This document shows positions 53,082 through 64,000 of a stretch of 64,000 nt of DNA, piece by piece. The notes beneath the pieces are model-generated. The model was not told the DNA's origin. It saw only the letters and a program-made list of their open reading frames with translations, and ran no database searches. Within the stretch, counting starts at the first letter, position 1; each line of letters begins with the position of its first letter. The translations under genes were made by a program, and so were the position numbers. Source of the stretch: Rutpela maculata (Eukaryota; Arthropoda; Insecta; Coleoptera; Cerambycidae); NCBI GenBank assembly GCA_936432065.2, contig OW386285.2, positions 181,508,088 to 181,572,087 of the forward strand, given 5' to 3'.

Positions 53082-55570
53082 TGAGTGCCTGTTAATAATA
53101 TAAGTCTATGAAAATTGACAAAACTTTGATGCACCGACCATTTGAACCGCAACTAGTTTAAGATAATATATAAACATTTATTTATTACGGCACTTGTCCC
53201 TTTTATAGACAAGAGAATGGGATAACTCTGAAAACAACCTATTTAGCAGCGTTAACAAATTTAAAAGCTAAAGCTCCATATACTTTATAACTTTCACCCA
53301 AACTAAATCCGAGAGCATATTATATATGTATAATTTTCTGAAAAGGCATAAATAAAATCAAGTAGAGTATCGAAATCAACCGTAGTTTAATCTTTTATTG
53401 TAATAAGATAAGCGGTGCCGTGAACGTAATTCGACAATTTCTCCTACATTCCTAAACCGATTAAAATAATTTTTTGATAGGCTTTTATAGGCAACTTTAT
53501 AGAATGGTACTAGCTTATTGAAAACTAAAGAAAGAAAAACATTTTTTTCTTGTGTGAAAAACAAAAAAAAATATTTTTTTTGTTGACTTCAATATCCCAG
53601 TATCATTCTATCAGGTATTTTCTAAAAGCCTGTCAAAATATTTTCTCAATCGGTTCATAGGAGAACTTGTTGAATTACGAAATCATTTTTTTAAGCCAGA
53701 CCGCCACCCTTAAAGCAATTGTACAAATTCAACAAAATATATTAACGTTGAGATCCAACGTTACCGTATGTAACAGTTCATACAAAATAAGGTAATAAAT
53801 TATATTTTTAAATCATACTACCTATTACACTATTTCATAATATAATATTTAGAATCAAAAGATTGTAAATAAATTGACATTTTTATTTTTTACTTGCTTA
53901 TTGTTTTGTAAAATACATTTTTGTGATTTTAAGAATTTTTGAGGGAAACGATTATTATATTATTTTTGTACGACATGCTTTGAAATTAGCCGAACTGTCA
54001 ATAATAAATGTCAGTTATTATTGGTATGTCATATACACAAATACACACTGTATTTCACAATAATTAAAATTGATATTCTAAATATTTTCATAAGTGATTC
54101 ATCACCACTGAATAATAAATAATTAATTTGTTTCTTTTTTAATCAACCTCATCTACATGTCTTTTTTTTTTCAAATAATTTTTTAGACCTCAATTGAAAC
54201 TAAATATAGAATACGATGAGCCAACATCAATAACAATTTATAGTTCATTCTTTGAGAATTATTTCTCATCTTATTTCCTCTATTTCTGCAATTACACCAC
54301 GGATATCGACGTATGTGATACGTTTCAAAAAGACAAGCAAGACAATGGCCTATTTTTACAGAGCGCGTTAGCAATCCTAAATGTATTAACAACACAGTGA
54401 GTATCTAAAGAAAAAGTGTCTTCTCCATATATACGGTGCCAAAACGCATATACATATCGGGAATATATAGGGAGCCACTTGCTCACATTAAATGCGGAAA
54501 ATATTGGGTGCGAGAACGTCAATTTAGTTTTTGGTGCCACTTAGCGATTTTACGCGTATATATATATATATATACACGTATTTACCGGCATTAGGAAGCC
54601 CGAAATTGTATGTTTTCCACTTGATAGGAAGCCCGAGACCGACTTACGCGACCCGACTTCGGGCTTAGTAAAACTTACGTGTACATTCAGCGATAAAATA
54701 TAGTATGGGTCATTGATAGTTTATCTCGCTTCTTAGGGGGAGTTATTGAAGTCATTGCTTACCTTTCCACATATAATTTCAGTTCAAAGAAATTACAGTA
54801 CAAGTAATTTAGCGTTTTTACTGATATTCAGAAGGGCCCGTTAAAGTCGTTGTGTCCCTCAAAAGATACAGTTTTAGTTCAAAGAAATTCCGCACTAAGG
54901 GCGCCTACGAGAACTGTATATACACTGCGGATGTAAACCCGATTATCGGAAGCCCAATATTTTAGTCGCACTATACGTGGCCCGCAAACTTGACAACAGT
55001 GTATCCGATAAAGGAACTCAAAGATCATGGTATAATATGATATTTGAGGAACTTGTAATGAAAGAAATCGAAGGTGCTCTTAAATTCGCTTTTATTAAAA
55101 TCAAAGTGAAATAATTAAATTTAAGTTAATTTTAACTAATAATCAAATGCAATTATTTCATTTAATTCAAACACTTACAATTAAAGCCAAAATATTGGAA
55201 AGAAACATATTGGAAACAACAAAGCGCCAATTGTACTTTAAAAATCCATTTCAAATTTCCATCGGTGCCAGTGACACTTTCAACTACGGGATCAACAAAT
55301 AATCGTCTACAGTTTTGCTATTTCTTTGTTCACTTGAAAAAATTGTAGAGAATAAAAGAAAAATAATTTAAATAGTAATCAAAGACATTTAATTATTTCT
55401 TCTGTTTGAAACAATTACAATACATTTGATCTAAATGAAAATAGTAATAAGAAACACATTAGACGCATAGTACAGTATCTAGATGTTTTAACTTCGGAAT
55501 AATGTCATATTGAACAGATTTCGTTCATTTTTGGCAGTATAATAGTAAATGGTTCACAGAAAAGTTTCTA
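53082..55570. other. non-coding DNA
   Basis: No gene recognised. 54420-54560 shares GGTGCCA/ACG-rich motifs with the 38.3-kb region. Short GGAAGCCCGA words recur at 54595, 54629 and 54938. Confidence 0.4.
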
Positions 55571-55645
55571 TATTGTGTAGGGGGTTGCTAATTTATAGGG
55601 GGTCGATGCCCCCTCTCAGGGGGTGGCACTTATAATATAACTTAT

Positions 55646-55704
<59 letters not shown>
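55571..55704. repeat. G-rich block shared with 62.9 kb, then (TA)n
   Basis: TAGGGGGTCGATGCCCCCTC and the following GGGGGTGGCACTTATA (about 55597-55636) reappear in reverse orientation at 62937-62978. A ~60-bp TA run follows (55645-55704). Confidence 0.75.
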
Positions 55705-55708
<4 letters not shown>

Positions 55709-56067
55709 AGATCACGGTTCACATGAGTGACTTTTTAAAAAGATTTATTTACTTAAATAGAGCCAACGTTGGCTCTTGGAGAAGGAATAATACAATAATT
55801 AGAAGTGTTTCATTCTAAGTGAGTTTAATAACTGATTCAACAAAGCGTGTTTAGTCATATTTATAACATACAGAACCTGAGTAAGCAAAATATATAACAA
55901 AGGAATTGCAGTTCTGCAGTCTGCACAAGTTATGAGAAACAAAGGTGTAATATGATATCTTGAAGATAAGTAATTAATAAGAGAAGCTGTTATCGTGAAA
56001 TACGATATACCTGTGAAGGTTTATTATGGGTAAGTCGCAATAAGATAGCGTGTAATATTATATAACA
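55705..56067 (-). repeat. solo LTR of the errantivirus family
   Basis: On the minus strand it starts TGTTATATAATATTACACG and ends CCGTGATCTAACA. The length is 363 bp against 360 and 364 bp for the LTRs at 29280 and 37802. The region near its 3' end (TAAATCTTTTTAAAAAGTCA) matches closely, while the rest is diverged. TATATA repeats flank both sides. Confidence 0.82.
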
Positions 56068-56087
56068 TATATATATATATATATATA

Positions 56088-56156
<69 letters not shown>

Positions 56157-56160
56157 TTAT
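56068..56160. repeat. (TA)n microsatellite
   Basis: TA repeat with a few interruptions between the solo LTR and the 3' end of the non-LTR element. Confidence 0.9.
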
Positions 56161-56195
56161 TGGAGCTGAAATATAATAATAATAATAATAATATG

Positions 56196-56705
56196 TTTAT
56201 TAGCAAAATATACATTTATAAAATATGAACAGTAAAGCAAAATACATGCAAATAAACATGAAAAAAGTCACAAAAGGCTCTGTTAAAACCTTGACTGTGA
56301 CAAATCATAGACAAATTACTAAGCTAGATAGACTTATCTTTAAAATTGTAATCCAACGCAAGTATACATATATACAGATACCTACGCACATATGTATACA
56401 CATATAAACACACCTATGCACATACACATAATATATTAATCTATACATAATTACATATGCCACATATACTAGTTTTCTTTTTTATTATAATTACTATCAT
56501 ATTTTCGGTCTTTATTATCTAAAATAATAAAACACCTGTGTATTGTACTAAAATTGTTTCCGGAATCTAAAACTTTAAATGTAAACATCCAAATTTTGAG
56601 TGTCTCAAATGTGCACTCAAGGGGAACTAATCAGAGAAAATAAATTCAGGATCTGGGCAAGTATTTACTTATATATATATTTTTTTTTTCTAGTAATTAT
56701 TATTT
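56196..56705 (-). other. 3' UTR of the non-LTR retrotransposon
   Basis: AT-rich, with several tracts of CATAT/ACACAT words. No coding. It ends in the ATT repeat. Confidence 0.6.
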
Positions 56706-59462
56706 TTAATTATTTTTCAAATCTAACAGGTTATGTATATCAGTTCTAGGAATTTCCATTAAAAATTTTTTAACGTTTTTTTTTAAACATTTCTTATTTG
56801 TAGTGTTTTTAATTGATTCGGGTAAAACGTTAAATACTTTTGGTGCAAGAAACACATGACACCGCTGACCAATAGTTTTATTAATTTTTTTTCCAGGTAC
56901 GAGATTTTTTTTGTTTCTAGTATTATAGTCATGGTTAAAGATGACTTTCGCTTCCGAATATTGCAGTACTGACAAGCTGAAGAAGTAGAGCTGACGTGAA
57001 TCCAAACTTAATGATTCCCTGAATAACAAATCTGTGGGATAGGTAGGGTCTTTATTGTATATTATTTTAATGATTCGTTTTTGGGTCAGTTCTAATTTCT
57101 TTAAGTGTACATTCGTTACACCTCCCCATCCTACAATTCCATACCTCATATGAGGTTCAACTAGTGCCATATATATTATTTTTAAATGTCTGATATTCAA
57201 TATTTGTTTTAAATATTTAAAAAGATGAATGTGTACTCTTAATTTTTCAGTGACAAAGTTTATATGCTTGTCCCATCTTAGATGACAGTCAATAATCAGA
57301 CCAAGATCCTTTGTATGAAATTTTTGTGATATTAAAAAGGTGTTAGAGTCTTCATCATTTATTTCAAGTGAGTGGAAAGGCGGTAATGTGGAATTATAGG
57401 ATGTAAAAGGTATATATACGGTTTTCTCAAGATTTAATGAAAGAAGTCTGTAATCAAACCACTTCTTTATATTCAAAAAATCACTCTGTACTTCTTCACG
57501 TAGATTGTTCCAGGTATCACTCTCATAAAATATAGCGGTATCATCTGCGAAACTGATGACCGTGCCCTTTGTATTTATCTCAAATAAATTGTTGAGGTAT
57601 AGAATAAACAATAGTGGCCCAAGTATGGTGCCCTGTGGCACACCATATTCAATTTTTACAAAATCACTTCTACTGTCGTCAATCTCTACACATTGTTTTC
57701 TGTTTTTTATATAACTACTTATTAGGGCTAATGCGGTACCTCTTATTCCTACTTCTTCTAGACTTGACAATAGTAATGTGTGACTTATTGTATCGAAAGC
57801 CTTCGCCAAGTCTAAAAATAGACATAGCGAGGGCTTCGAGTTGTCCAGAGCTTCATAAATTTTTTTGGTGAGTAAGGTAATTGCATTTTCAGTAGATTTA
57901 CCTTCACGGAATCCATACTGTTGTGTTGACAAAATATTATTTATCAAATACGTCAAAGGAATGATAATATAATCTATTATTTCTTTAAGTGTTTCCGATT
58001 TAATTTTGTCAAAACCCGGAGCTTTTTTGTTTTTCAATCTAGTTATATATTCACGTATTTCTGGTCTAGAACAAGGGTATAAAAATATAGAATGTACATT
58101 GTGTTTCTTTTTTTCATTATAACCATTCCTTCGCTTTATTTTGTCGGCTAATATTTTACCTATATTAATAAAATTTTTGTTAAATATTTTACACATTTCA
58201 ACTTTATTTGTTATGATTTCATCTAGTTCATTTTTTATTTGTGTTATATTTTTATCTTGCTTGTTACCATTTTTTATTTTATAATTTACAGTGTCCCATA
58301 GCCGTTTCATATTGTTTCTGTTTTCCTCTATTTGAGTTTTGTAAAAATTATACTTAGTTTTTTTTATTACCTGCGTTAATTTATTTCTGTATGTTGTATA
58401 CTCTTTTTTTAGTTCTTGATTATTTGGTTCATTTTTACATTTTTTATATAAATTATCTCTCTTGTTAATTGATTTAATGATACCCGTCGTAATCCATACT
58501 TTCCTTTTTTGCTCTTTTTTTTTAAACGTATTTGTATGTTTGTTTATTAATTTGGTCAGTTTATTAAGAAATTTATTTGTTTCAGTGTCCAGGTCCTCTC
58601 CAGTAATTACATCATTCCAGTCATCAGTTGCTAATTCTCGTTTTAATGTCTTATAATTTATATACTTAATAAAGTTGTTTTTATTATTTTTCTGTATTTT
58701 GATTTCACTTAGAACTAGCTGTAAGATGACCGGAGAATGATCCGTGAATCTTGCTTCTATTATGAGAGGCAATATTTTTTCCTCCATGTCTGGGAAATTA
58801 GAATTTATAAAAATATGGTCTATGCATGACTTTGAATCACCATCTATACGTGTATATTTATTAATAGTTGATTTGTACTCGTATTCACATAGGGTGTTCA
58901 AAAATTCATTGGTGATTTCATTTTTTTTTGAAATATCAATATTTAGGTCGCCTACTATTAATTTAAAATCTGCACAGGTTTTCGCTGTTTTTAGATACTG
59001 ATAAAAGTCTAATATAAAATCTCCAGAATTTATAGAGGGCGACTTGTACACTGCAATAATATTTATTTTATATTCAAACATCTGTATATTTAAATTTATG
59101 ACCGAAACATTATTTATTTTATCAATTTGGTAATTGAACTGTAAGCCATTTTTTATGAAAATTACTACTCCATCATTTTGATTGAAATCGCCTCCGTTAT
59201 ATACTACATCGTAACCTTCAATTTTAAACATATTTATATTATCAATTCTCCATGTTTCTGTAAGCACTATACATTCAAAAGGTTCATTAAAATGTGAGAG
59301 AAAGACTTCAAGATTTTCAATATTTTTGGAAAGGCTACGAATATTATTGTTTAAAATTTTAAAGTTTAGGAAGTTACTATTCACTTTCAAAATTTCATTC
59401 CCTTGAGTTGCAGTTTCAACAATTTCAGTCTCAATACGTGGTATATCAAAGTTAGTGATAAA
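56706..59462 (-). CDS. ORF2: AP-endonuclease + reverse transcriptase with internal deletion
   Basis: The frame is open from 59462; the apparent start at 59390 is TTG, and no ATG precedes the endonuclease, so initiation is unclear. The endonuclease has LNNNIRSLSKN, CIVLTETW, VGDLNID, DHIFINS and FTDHSPVI. The RT has KAPGFDKIKSETLK, QQYGFREGKSTENAI, LFLDLAKAFDTISH, YGVPQGTILGPLLFILYLN, VISFADDTAIFYE and LGLIIDCHLRWDKH. Between LTYLINN and ILSTQQYGF the RT lacks the usual segment with the PIYK...NYRPIS block (about 50-60 residues). This is an in-frame loss near 57925-57965. Length 918 codons fits a ~950-970-aa protein minus that segment. RT activity is therefore unlikely although the frame is open. 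Confidence 0.9.
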   Translation of the reverse strand, partial: FITNFDIPRIETEIVETATQGNEILKVNSNFLNFKILNNNIRSLSKNIENLEVFLSHFNEPFECIVLTETWRIDNINMFKIEGYDVVYNGGDFNQNDGVVIFIKNGLQFNYQIDKINNVSVINLNIQMFEYKINIIAVYKSPSINSGDFILDFYQYLKTAKTCADFKLIVGDLNIDISKKNEITNEFLNTLCEYEYKSTINKYTRIDGDSKSCIDHIFINSNFPDMEEKILPLIIEARFTDHSPVILQLVLSEIKIQKNNKNNFIKYINYKTLKRELATDDWNDVITGEDLDTETNKFLNKLTKLINKHTNTFKKKEQKRKVWITTGIIKSINKRDNLYKKCKNEPNNQELKKEYTTYRNKLTQVIKKTKYNFYKTQIEENRNNMKRLWDTVNYKIKNGNKQDKNITQIKNELDEIITNKVEMCKIFNKNFINIGKILADKIKRRNGYNEKKKHNVHSIFLYPCSRPEIREYITRLKNKKAPGFDKIKSETLKEIIDYIIIPLTYLINNILSTQQYGFREGKSTENAITLLTKKIYEALDNSKPSLCLFLDLAKAFDTISHTLLLSSLEEVGIRGTALALISSYIKNRKQCVEIDDSRSDFVKIEYGVPQGTILGPLLFILYLNNLFEINTKGTVISFADDTAIFYESDTWNNLREEVQSDFLNIKKWFDYRLLSLNLEKTVYIPFTSYNSTLPPFHSLEINDEDSNTFLISQKFHTKDLGLIIDCHLRWDKHINFVTEKLRVHIHLFKYLKQILNIRHLKIIYMALVEPHMRYGIVGWGGVTNVHLKKLELTQKRIIKIIYNKDPTYPTDLLFRESLSLDSRQLYFFSLSVLQYSEAKVIFNHDYNTRNKKNLVPGKKINKTIGQRCHVFLAPKVFNVLPESIKNTTNKKCLKKNVKKFLMEIPRTDIHNLLDLKNN

Positions 59463-59677
59463 TTAATTCATTATTTATATTCTAGTATTATAACATATTT
59501 AAAAAAATAAAGGAATTCATTTTAAGACTAGACATGTAAAAGAGTTATAATAAAAAATTTAAAAACATTATAATACATAGCTTACATAACTAATAAAATT
59601 GGAATAAGAAATAATGTTAAAATTATGATGTACTATAAAACCAGATTAAAAAAAGGAAAAGAGAAAAAAAAATTAAT

Positions 59678-60535
59678 TTATTGTTTTGAGGACACCGAGT
59701 TAGAGCGGGTTATTTTTATCGGCAACAACTTGTCATTTTTTTGATTTTTAGCTGCTTGTCTTGCCTTTTTTTGTTCTTGTCCTGTTTCTTCCTTATCAAG
59801 TTCGTGGAGAAGACGTTTATGTCGGGCTTCTGGATTAGGAGTAGTTGGTGCACTTAATGATTTTTCAGCTTGGATTTCTATTGTTGTTAGCGGATCTTCT
59901 TCAGAGTTATTCTTTTCCAGCTCCTCAGCAGTATATGGTTCATTCGCAATGATCAATTTGTGACCCTTAATATATGCAAGAGCCCCTGTACTCCTAGCCT
60001 CTTTTAAATAATTAGTTAGGATTTTATTATTTTCGCGATCTTCCCAACAAAGGTCGTTTGCAATGCTTATACTTTTTCCTTTCAGCTTGTATGTGTTCTT
60101 TAATATGAGTAGCTTTTTCTGATATGATATCAACTCAACTATTATGGGTTTAACGTCGGCGTCGTTTTTACCAATTCTATATGCGTCGCTTATATCACTA
60201 ATTAGAATCTCTATTTCGAGGGTGTTATTAAGTACTTTAGTAATTTGTTCTATTATATTTGGTTGAACTTCATTTACACCAAATATCACTATATTGTTTT
60301 TTCTTGTTCTTCTTTGTAGTTGAATAATAGTTTCTTGAAGTTTTTTGTTCTTATGTTCCAGAGTTGCAATTTTTTCTTGGTTTTGAAGAATTACAGAGTT
60401 GAATTCATCTTTCAATTCCCCAATTTGTGTCTTTAAGTCGTTCTTCAAATCAGTAGTTTTTTCTGCCAATACTATGGTTATGTTTTTAAACAGATTGTCT
60501 AAATAGTCTTTTTGATTTTCGCTAAATTCGGACAT
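59678..60535 (-). CDS. ORF1: coiled-coil RNA-binding protein of the non-LTR element, 285 aa
   Basis: ATG at 60535. Residues ~10-85 are a heptad-rich coiled coil (LKNDLKTQIGELKDEF, KIATLEHKNKKLQETIIQL). The family-typical RTRKNNIVIFGV start of an RRM-like domain follows. The next blocks (SDAYRIGKNDADVKPIIVEL, KLLILKNTYKLKGKSISIAND and LTNYLKEARSTG) complete the L1-ORF1-like core. The acidic linker and basic tail (KKARQAAKNQKNDKLLPIK) complete it. It would trimerise and coat the element RNA. The ORF is intact and precedes ORF2 by ~215 bp. Confidence 0.85.
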   Translation of the reverse strand: MSEFSENQKDYLDNLFKNITIVLAEKTTDLKNDLKTQIGELKDEFNSVILQNQEKIATLEHKNKKLQETIIQLQRRTRKNNIVIFGVNEVQPNIIEQITKVLNNTLEIEILISDISDAYRIGKNDADVKPIIVELISYQKKLLILKNTYKLKGKSISIANDLCWEDRENNKILTNYLKEARSTGALAYIKGHKLIIANEPYTAEELEKNNSEEDPLTTIEIQAEKSLSAPTTPNPEARHKRLLHELDKEETGQEQKKARQAAKNQKNDKLLPIKITRSNSVSSKQ

Positions 60536-60540
60536 CTTAT

Positions 60541-61470
60541 TTTCAAATTAATAATAGGTTCTTTTTCAATATTCCAATCAAGTAGTGTATGGTAGACTTT
60601 AGACAGAAGAGATTCCCTTACTGTTATCAGTGTTATTATAGATAAGATAATAACTTGCATATTTTATATTTGATTTATATTTTCAGTGTACAATTGATTT
60701 TTAGAGTAATCTGATTGAGTAATATTGTACTTACAGGCGAGATGTATGTAATATAACAGACTTGGTCAATTTTGTTTGGTAGAAATACTCCCAATTTGAC
60801 GAATAACTTGGAGCAACTCGTTTATATCACCTTAAGCTGAACACACACACTTAGATAATAATAATAATAATAATAATGAAGTTTATTTACGAAAAGGAAA
60901 GAATATATTACATAGTAATGTTTCATAAGGAAACGTAGATGTAAATAAACAATAACCCACTAAGGCGAACCTTGACGTGGGTGTACACCTCTCTGTTAAT
61001 ACATCCCATTACCCTAGTAGGGAATCCGATTACATAAACAGCAAGGTGTGAAACATATTATTAATATCTACAAGTACTAATACCGTTGAATGTTAAAACT
61101 AGAAAAATAAAAAATAGAAAAAATATACCAATTCAGGACTTACAATACTAATGTAAATACAACTTTAAAATATAACTCTGAAATATAACTTTGAAATGGA
61201 CGGCAATGGCGCCAACTCTAAAATTACATTTGAAAATTTCAATGTTTGTGCATTCAGATAAAATACAGAGGACTAATACCTTGTTCATTAGTTTAGTTGA
61301 TTAATTAATGTGTTAGCAATTTTAAATTTATAGATATGTTTATTCGTGTAGTATGAATAAGTAATAATTGTTTCTATTTCCGCTCATTACCATTCTAAAA
61401 CCAACACCAATATTCGTGACCATCCAGAGGCAGTAGCAAAAACCGAGTAACACGAATTTTTATATATATA
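60541..61470. other. non-coding DNA with AAT microsatellite
   Basis: 60856-60880 has (AAT)n followed by TTTATTTACGAAAAGGAAAG. The layout resembles the 3' end of the neighbouring non-LTR element, so this may be a truncated relative on the minus strand. No gene. Confidence 0.45.
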
Positions 61471-61477
61471 TAGAATA

Positions 61478-62915
61478 GATATAGAATGATATTTTAAGAA
61501 GAAAAGGTTCTGTGCAATTTTTCACATAAATTGATAGTTTTTAAGTTATTCACTTCAAAATTGCGATTTAAGCTTAAAAAAAAGGTATTTTCAAATGGCT
61601 TTCGTCAAGTATCTCGAAAAGTATTACTTTTTCGAAAAAATGTTACAGACCAATTACAGAAAGTACAAACTGGGAATTAATTATATTTTTTGTTTATTGA
61701 TGTAGGATTAATAATTTCGGAGATATTTTAGTTTATATTTGGTATCCAAATATTTCGAAATTAAATTAAAAGTTCAAAATGCATTTTTTTTAAAGCAAGT
61801 GCTTTAAATGAGTGAAAGAAATTGAGCATCTAGGTAATGCTACATCTTAACGAAAAACTGTATTTAAGATAATTTTTTTTAAATTACTGGCTAATTAGAG
61901 TAACAAAATGGCGACCTTTTTATATAAAAAAATATAAATACGCACATTTTTCCGTCATAACTTCTTTATTTCTTATGCTACAGGAACGAGTAAATAATTT
62001 GAAAGCGCAATTTATTGTCTTTAATTTCATTTCTTAGCATGAGTGACGTAGGTATCACAATTTCTGAGATATTTGACATTTAAACTGCATTTTTCGTCTT
62101 ATAAACGTTCGGACGCCATTTGTAAACTTTCATATCTCCGAAACTATTAAAGCTATGTAAATAAATAAACAAGCAAAATTCAAGTATATGAGCTTTAGTT
62201 TTGGTATGTACCCTTTTTCAATAAAACTAATATTTTTTATCGAGATATTTGGAAAAGGAAAAAAAATTACGTTTTATCGAAAATACCTTTATAGTTTAAA
62301 CTGTATCTTTTTCTAAAGCAAGTGTTGTATACAAACCAAAAAATTTGAGCATTTACGTCATTCTATATATTAATGAGAAACAGTGTTTGAAATTATTTTT
62401 TTTTTAATTACTGGCTAATTACAGTAACAAAATAGCATCGTTGTTATTAAGAAAATGTGTAGACGCACATTGCTTCGGTCATAACTTCTTTGTTTTTTAT
62501 GCTACAGAAACAAATAAAAAACAATTGAAAGCTTAATTAATAACCTATTATTTTACCTATTAGCATCCTTGACGTGGGTGTCACAGTTTCTGAGATATTT
62601 AACTCTCACTCTAAACAATTATCTTATGAACATTTGGATGTCTAATGTAAACTTAAATGTTTCCGAAATTATTAATCCTACATCAATAAACAAAAAATAT
62701 AGTTAATTCCCAGTTTGTACTTTCTCTAATTGGTCTGTAACATTTTTTCGATAAAGTAATACTTTTCGAGATACTTGACGAAAGCAGTTTGGAAATACCT
62801 TTTTTTAAGCTAAAATCGCAATTTTGAAGTCGTTATAACTTAAAAACTATCAATTTATGTGAAAAATTGAATAGAATCTTTTCTTCTTAAAATTTGATTC
62901 TACTTCAGCTCCAAT
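61478..62915. repeat. foldback block, arms ~255 bp
   Basis: The left arm (about 61478-61735: AAGAAGAAAAG...TCACATAAATTGATAG...CAAACTGGGAATTAA) and right arm (about 62660-62915) are inverted. The interior is built of two diverged ~500-bp direct repeats, each containing TCATAACTTCTTTRTTTYTT and GACGTRGGTRTCACARTTTC (about 61953 and 62478). Non-coding. Confidence 0.8.
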
Positions 62916-62936
62916 AAATATATATATTTTTTAAGT

Positions 62937-62978
62937 GCCACCCCCTTAGAGGGGGTGGCATCCACCCCCTATAAATTT
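62937..62978. repeat. G/C-rich block shared (inverted) with 55597-55636
   Basis: AAGTGCCACCCCCTTAGAGG and the following GGGTGGCATCCACCCCCTAT match the reverse complement of the 55.6-kb block. It separates the foldback from its direct duplicate. Confidence 0.8.
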
Positions 62979-62979
62979 C

Positions 62980-63728
62980 CGTCATAACTTGTTTATTTCT
63001 TATGCTACAGGAAAGAGTAAAGAGTAAGAAATAATTTGAAAGCGCAATTAATTGTCTTTAATTTCATTTCTTAGCATGCGTGACGTAGGTGTCACAATTT
63101 CTGAGATATTTAACATTTAAACTGCATTTTTCATCTTATAAACGTTCAGACGCCATTTGTAAACTTTCATATCTCCGAAACTGTTAAATCTGTGTAAATA
63201 AATAAACAAGCGAAATTCATTATCAGTTTATGAGCTTTATTTTTCGTCTCTACCGATTTTTCAATAAAACTAATATTTATTGAGATATTTGGAAAAAAAA
63301 ATTACGTTTTATCGAAAATACCTTTTTTTCTAAAGTAACTGCTGTATACAAACCAACAAAATTGAGCATCGACGTATATTAATGAGAAACAGTGTTTGAA
63401 ATTCCTTTTTTTTTAATTACTGGCTAATTACAGTAACAGAATGGCGACGTTGTTATTAAAAAAATGTGTAGACGCACATTGTTTCGGTCATAACTTCTTT
63501 GTTTTTTATGCTACAGAAACAAATAAAAAAATAGTTGAAAGCTTAATTAATAACCTATTATTCTACCTATTACCATTCTTGACGTAGGTGTCACAGTTTC
63601 TGAGATATTTAGCTCTCACTCTAAATAATTATCTTATGAACATTTGGATGCCAATTGTAAACTTAAATATCTTCGAAATTATTAATCCTACATCAATAAA
63701 CAAAAAATATAATTAATTCCCAGTTTGT
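62980..63728 (+). repeat. direct duplication of 61950-62728
   Basis: The order of blocks (TCATAACTTGTTTATTTCTT, ATTTGAAAGCGCAAT, TCATTTCTTAGCATGCGTGA, ...CCCAGTTTGTAC) repeats the sequence ~1030 bp upstream with modest divergence. It breaks off at 63728 where a new element starts. Confidence 0.85.
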
Positions 63729-64000
63729 ACAGGGTTATTCACTATATACTGACTCCCCCTTTATTTCTGTTATTATTGAAAATAGAAAAAAAAGTTTCGT
63801 ATAAAAGTTGTAGGATCTTACCTATATTTTAACGAAGCGTGATAAAACAATATCATGTATAGGTCACGTGATACGAAATAAATATATGTTTTTTTAAATG
63901 GAACACCCCTATATATTTTTCCATTTTCGAGAAGCTGATTTATGATGAGCAACCCAGAGGGTAAAGGATTTCTCATAGACATTTTATACGAATTTTATCC
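63729..64000. other. start of another MITE-like element, cut by the window end
   Basis: ACAGGGTTATTCACTATATA abruptly interrupts the duplicated repeat and resembles a mariner-type MITE terminus. No right end is in the window and there is no gene. Confidence 0.45.

Larger units (their letters stand above)
56170..60540 (-). mobile_element. non-LTR retrotransposon with ORF1 and ORF2 (Jockey/CR1 group)
   Basis: Minus-strand element. The 5' part has ORF1 (60535-59678), then ORF2 (about 59462-56706), then a ~500-bp 3' UTR ending in (ATT)n at 56174-56195. AP-endonuclease N-terminal to RT with a short C-terminal region and a simple-repeat tail fit the Jockey/CR1 superfamily (Daphne/Crack-like by impression). 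A second (AAT)n-headed sequence at 60857 may be the 3' end of another truncated copy. Confidence 0.88.

Noticed and set aside
56024..56215. Ile-Tyr repeat ORF
   Set aside because: Translation of the (TA)n microsatellite.

Overview
The window is AT-rich eukaryotic DNA, most likely from an insect. The evidence is spliceosomal introns, an arthropod-style TATA/TCAGT core promoter, an insect-type errantivirus and I/LOA-like and Jockey/CR1-like non-LTR retrotransposons. I cannot name the species. No ordinary host gene can be supported. The window is a nest of mobile elements, satellites and foldback repeats.

Region 1 (1-21955) is a three-level nest. The 3' half of an I/LOA-type non-LTR retrotransposon (1-1277 and 21419-21955) is split by a Gypsy LTR element (1278-21418, 5-bp duplication GTTAC). 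That Gypsy element is split in turn by a nearly complete Maverick/Polinton (about 1688-19339, candidate 6-bp duplication GCATGT). The Polinton has inverted terminal arrays of 42-bp repeats. It encodes a penton-like minor capsid protein, a major capsid candidate, protein-primed DNA polymerase B with a C2H2 finger N-terminus and an intron, an adenain-like protease, a phospholipase-A2-like minor virion protein, a packaging ATPase, a chromodomain integrase and several conserved unknowns. It also carries apparent cargo: a BIR (IAP-like) gene with a small Cys-rich neighbour, and a GC-richer, intron-containing coiled-coil gene of unknown origin. Genes are grouped in blocks: + (2.1-4.9 kb), - (5-10 kb), + (11.5-12.2 kb), - (12.7-14.6 kb), + (14.7-18 kb) and - (18.2-18.8 kb). 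At least four lesions (three frameshifts and one nonsense codon) suggest this copy is recently dead. The Gypsy remnant shows an internal inversion of its RNase H-integrase segment.

Region 2 (21.9-29.2 kb) has a tRNA-derived SINE-like unit, the 5' end of a minus-strand LTR element, a TTAA-flanked MITE, a ~130-bp satellite with dimeric organisation and an inverted junction, and a palindromic AT-rich repeat.

Region 3 (29280-38165) is a full-length, env-bearing errantivirus (Ty3/Gypsy) with nearly identical LTRs, inserted in a (TA)n tract. It has several frameshifts and stops, and a 416-bp MITE sits in env. A diverged solo LTR of the same family lies at 55705-56067, also in (TA)n.

Region 4 (38.3-56.1 kb) holds no convincing genes. 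It contains mariner-type MITEs, a ~1.95-kb long-TIR element, a ~1-kb foldback, further inverted-repeat elements, diverged ~300-bp repeats and perfect palindromes.

Region 5 (56.1-64 kb) has a minus-strand two-ORF non-LTR retrotransposon (ORF1 coiled coil; ORF2 endonuclease + RT with an internal deletion), then a foldback and duplicated repeat block to the window end.
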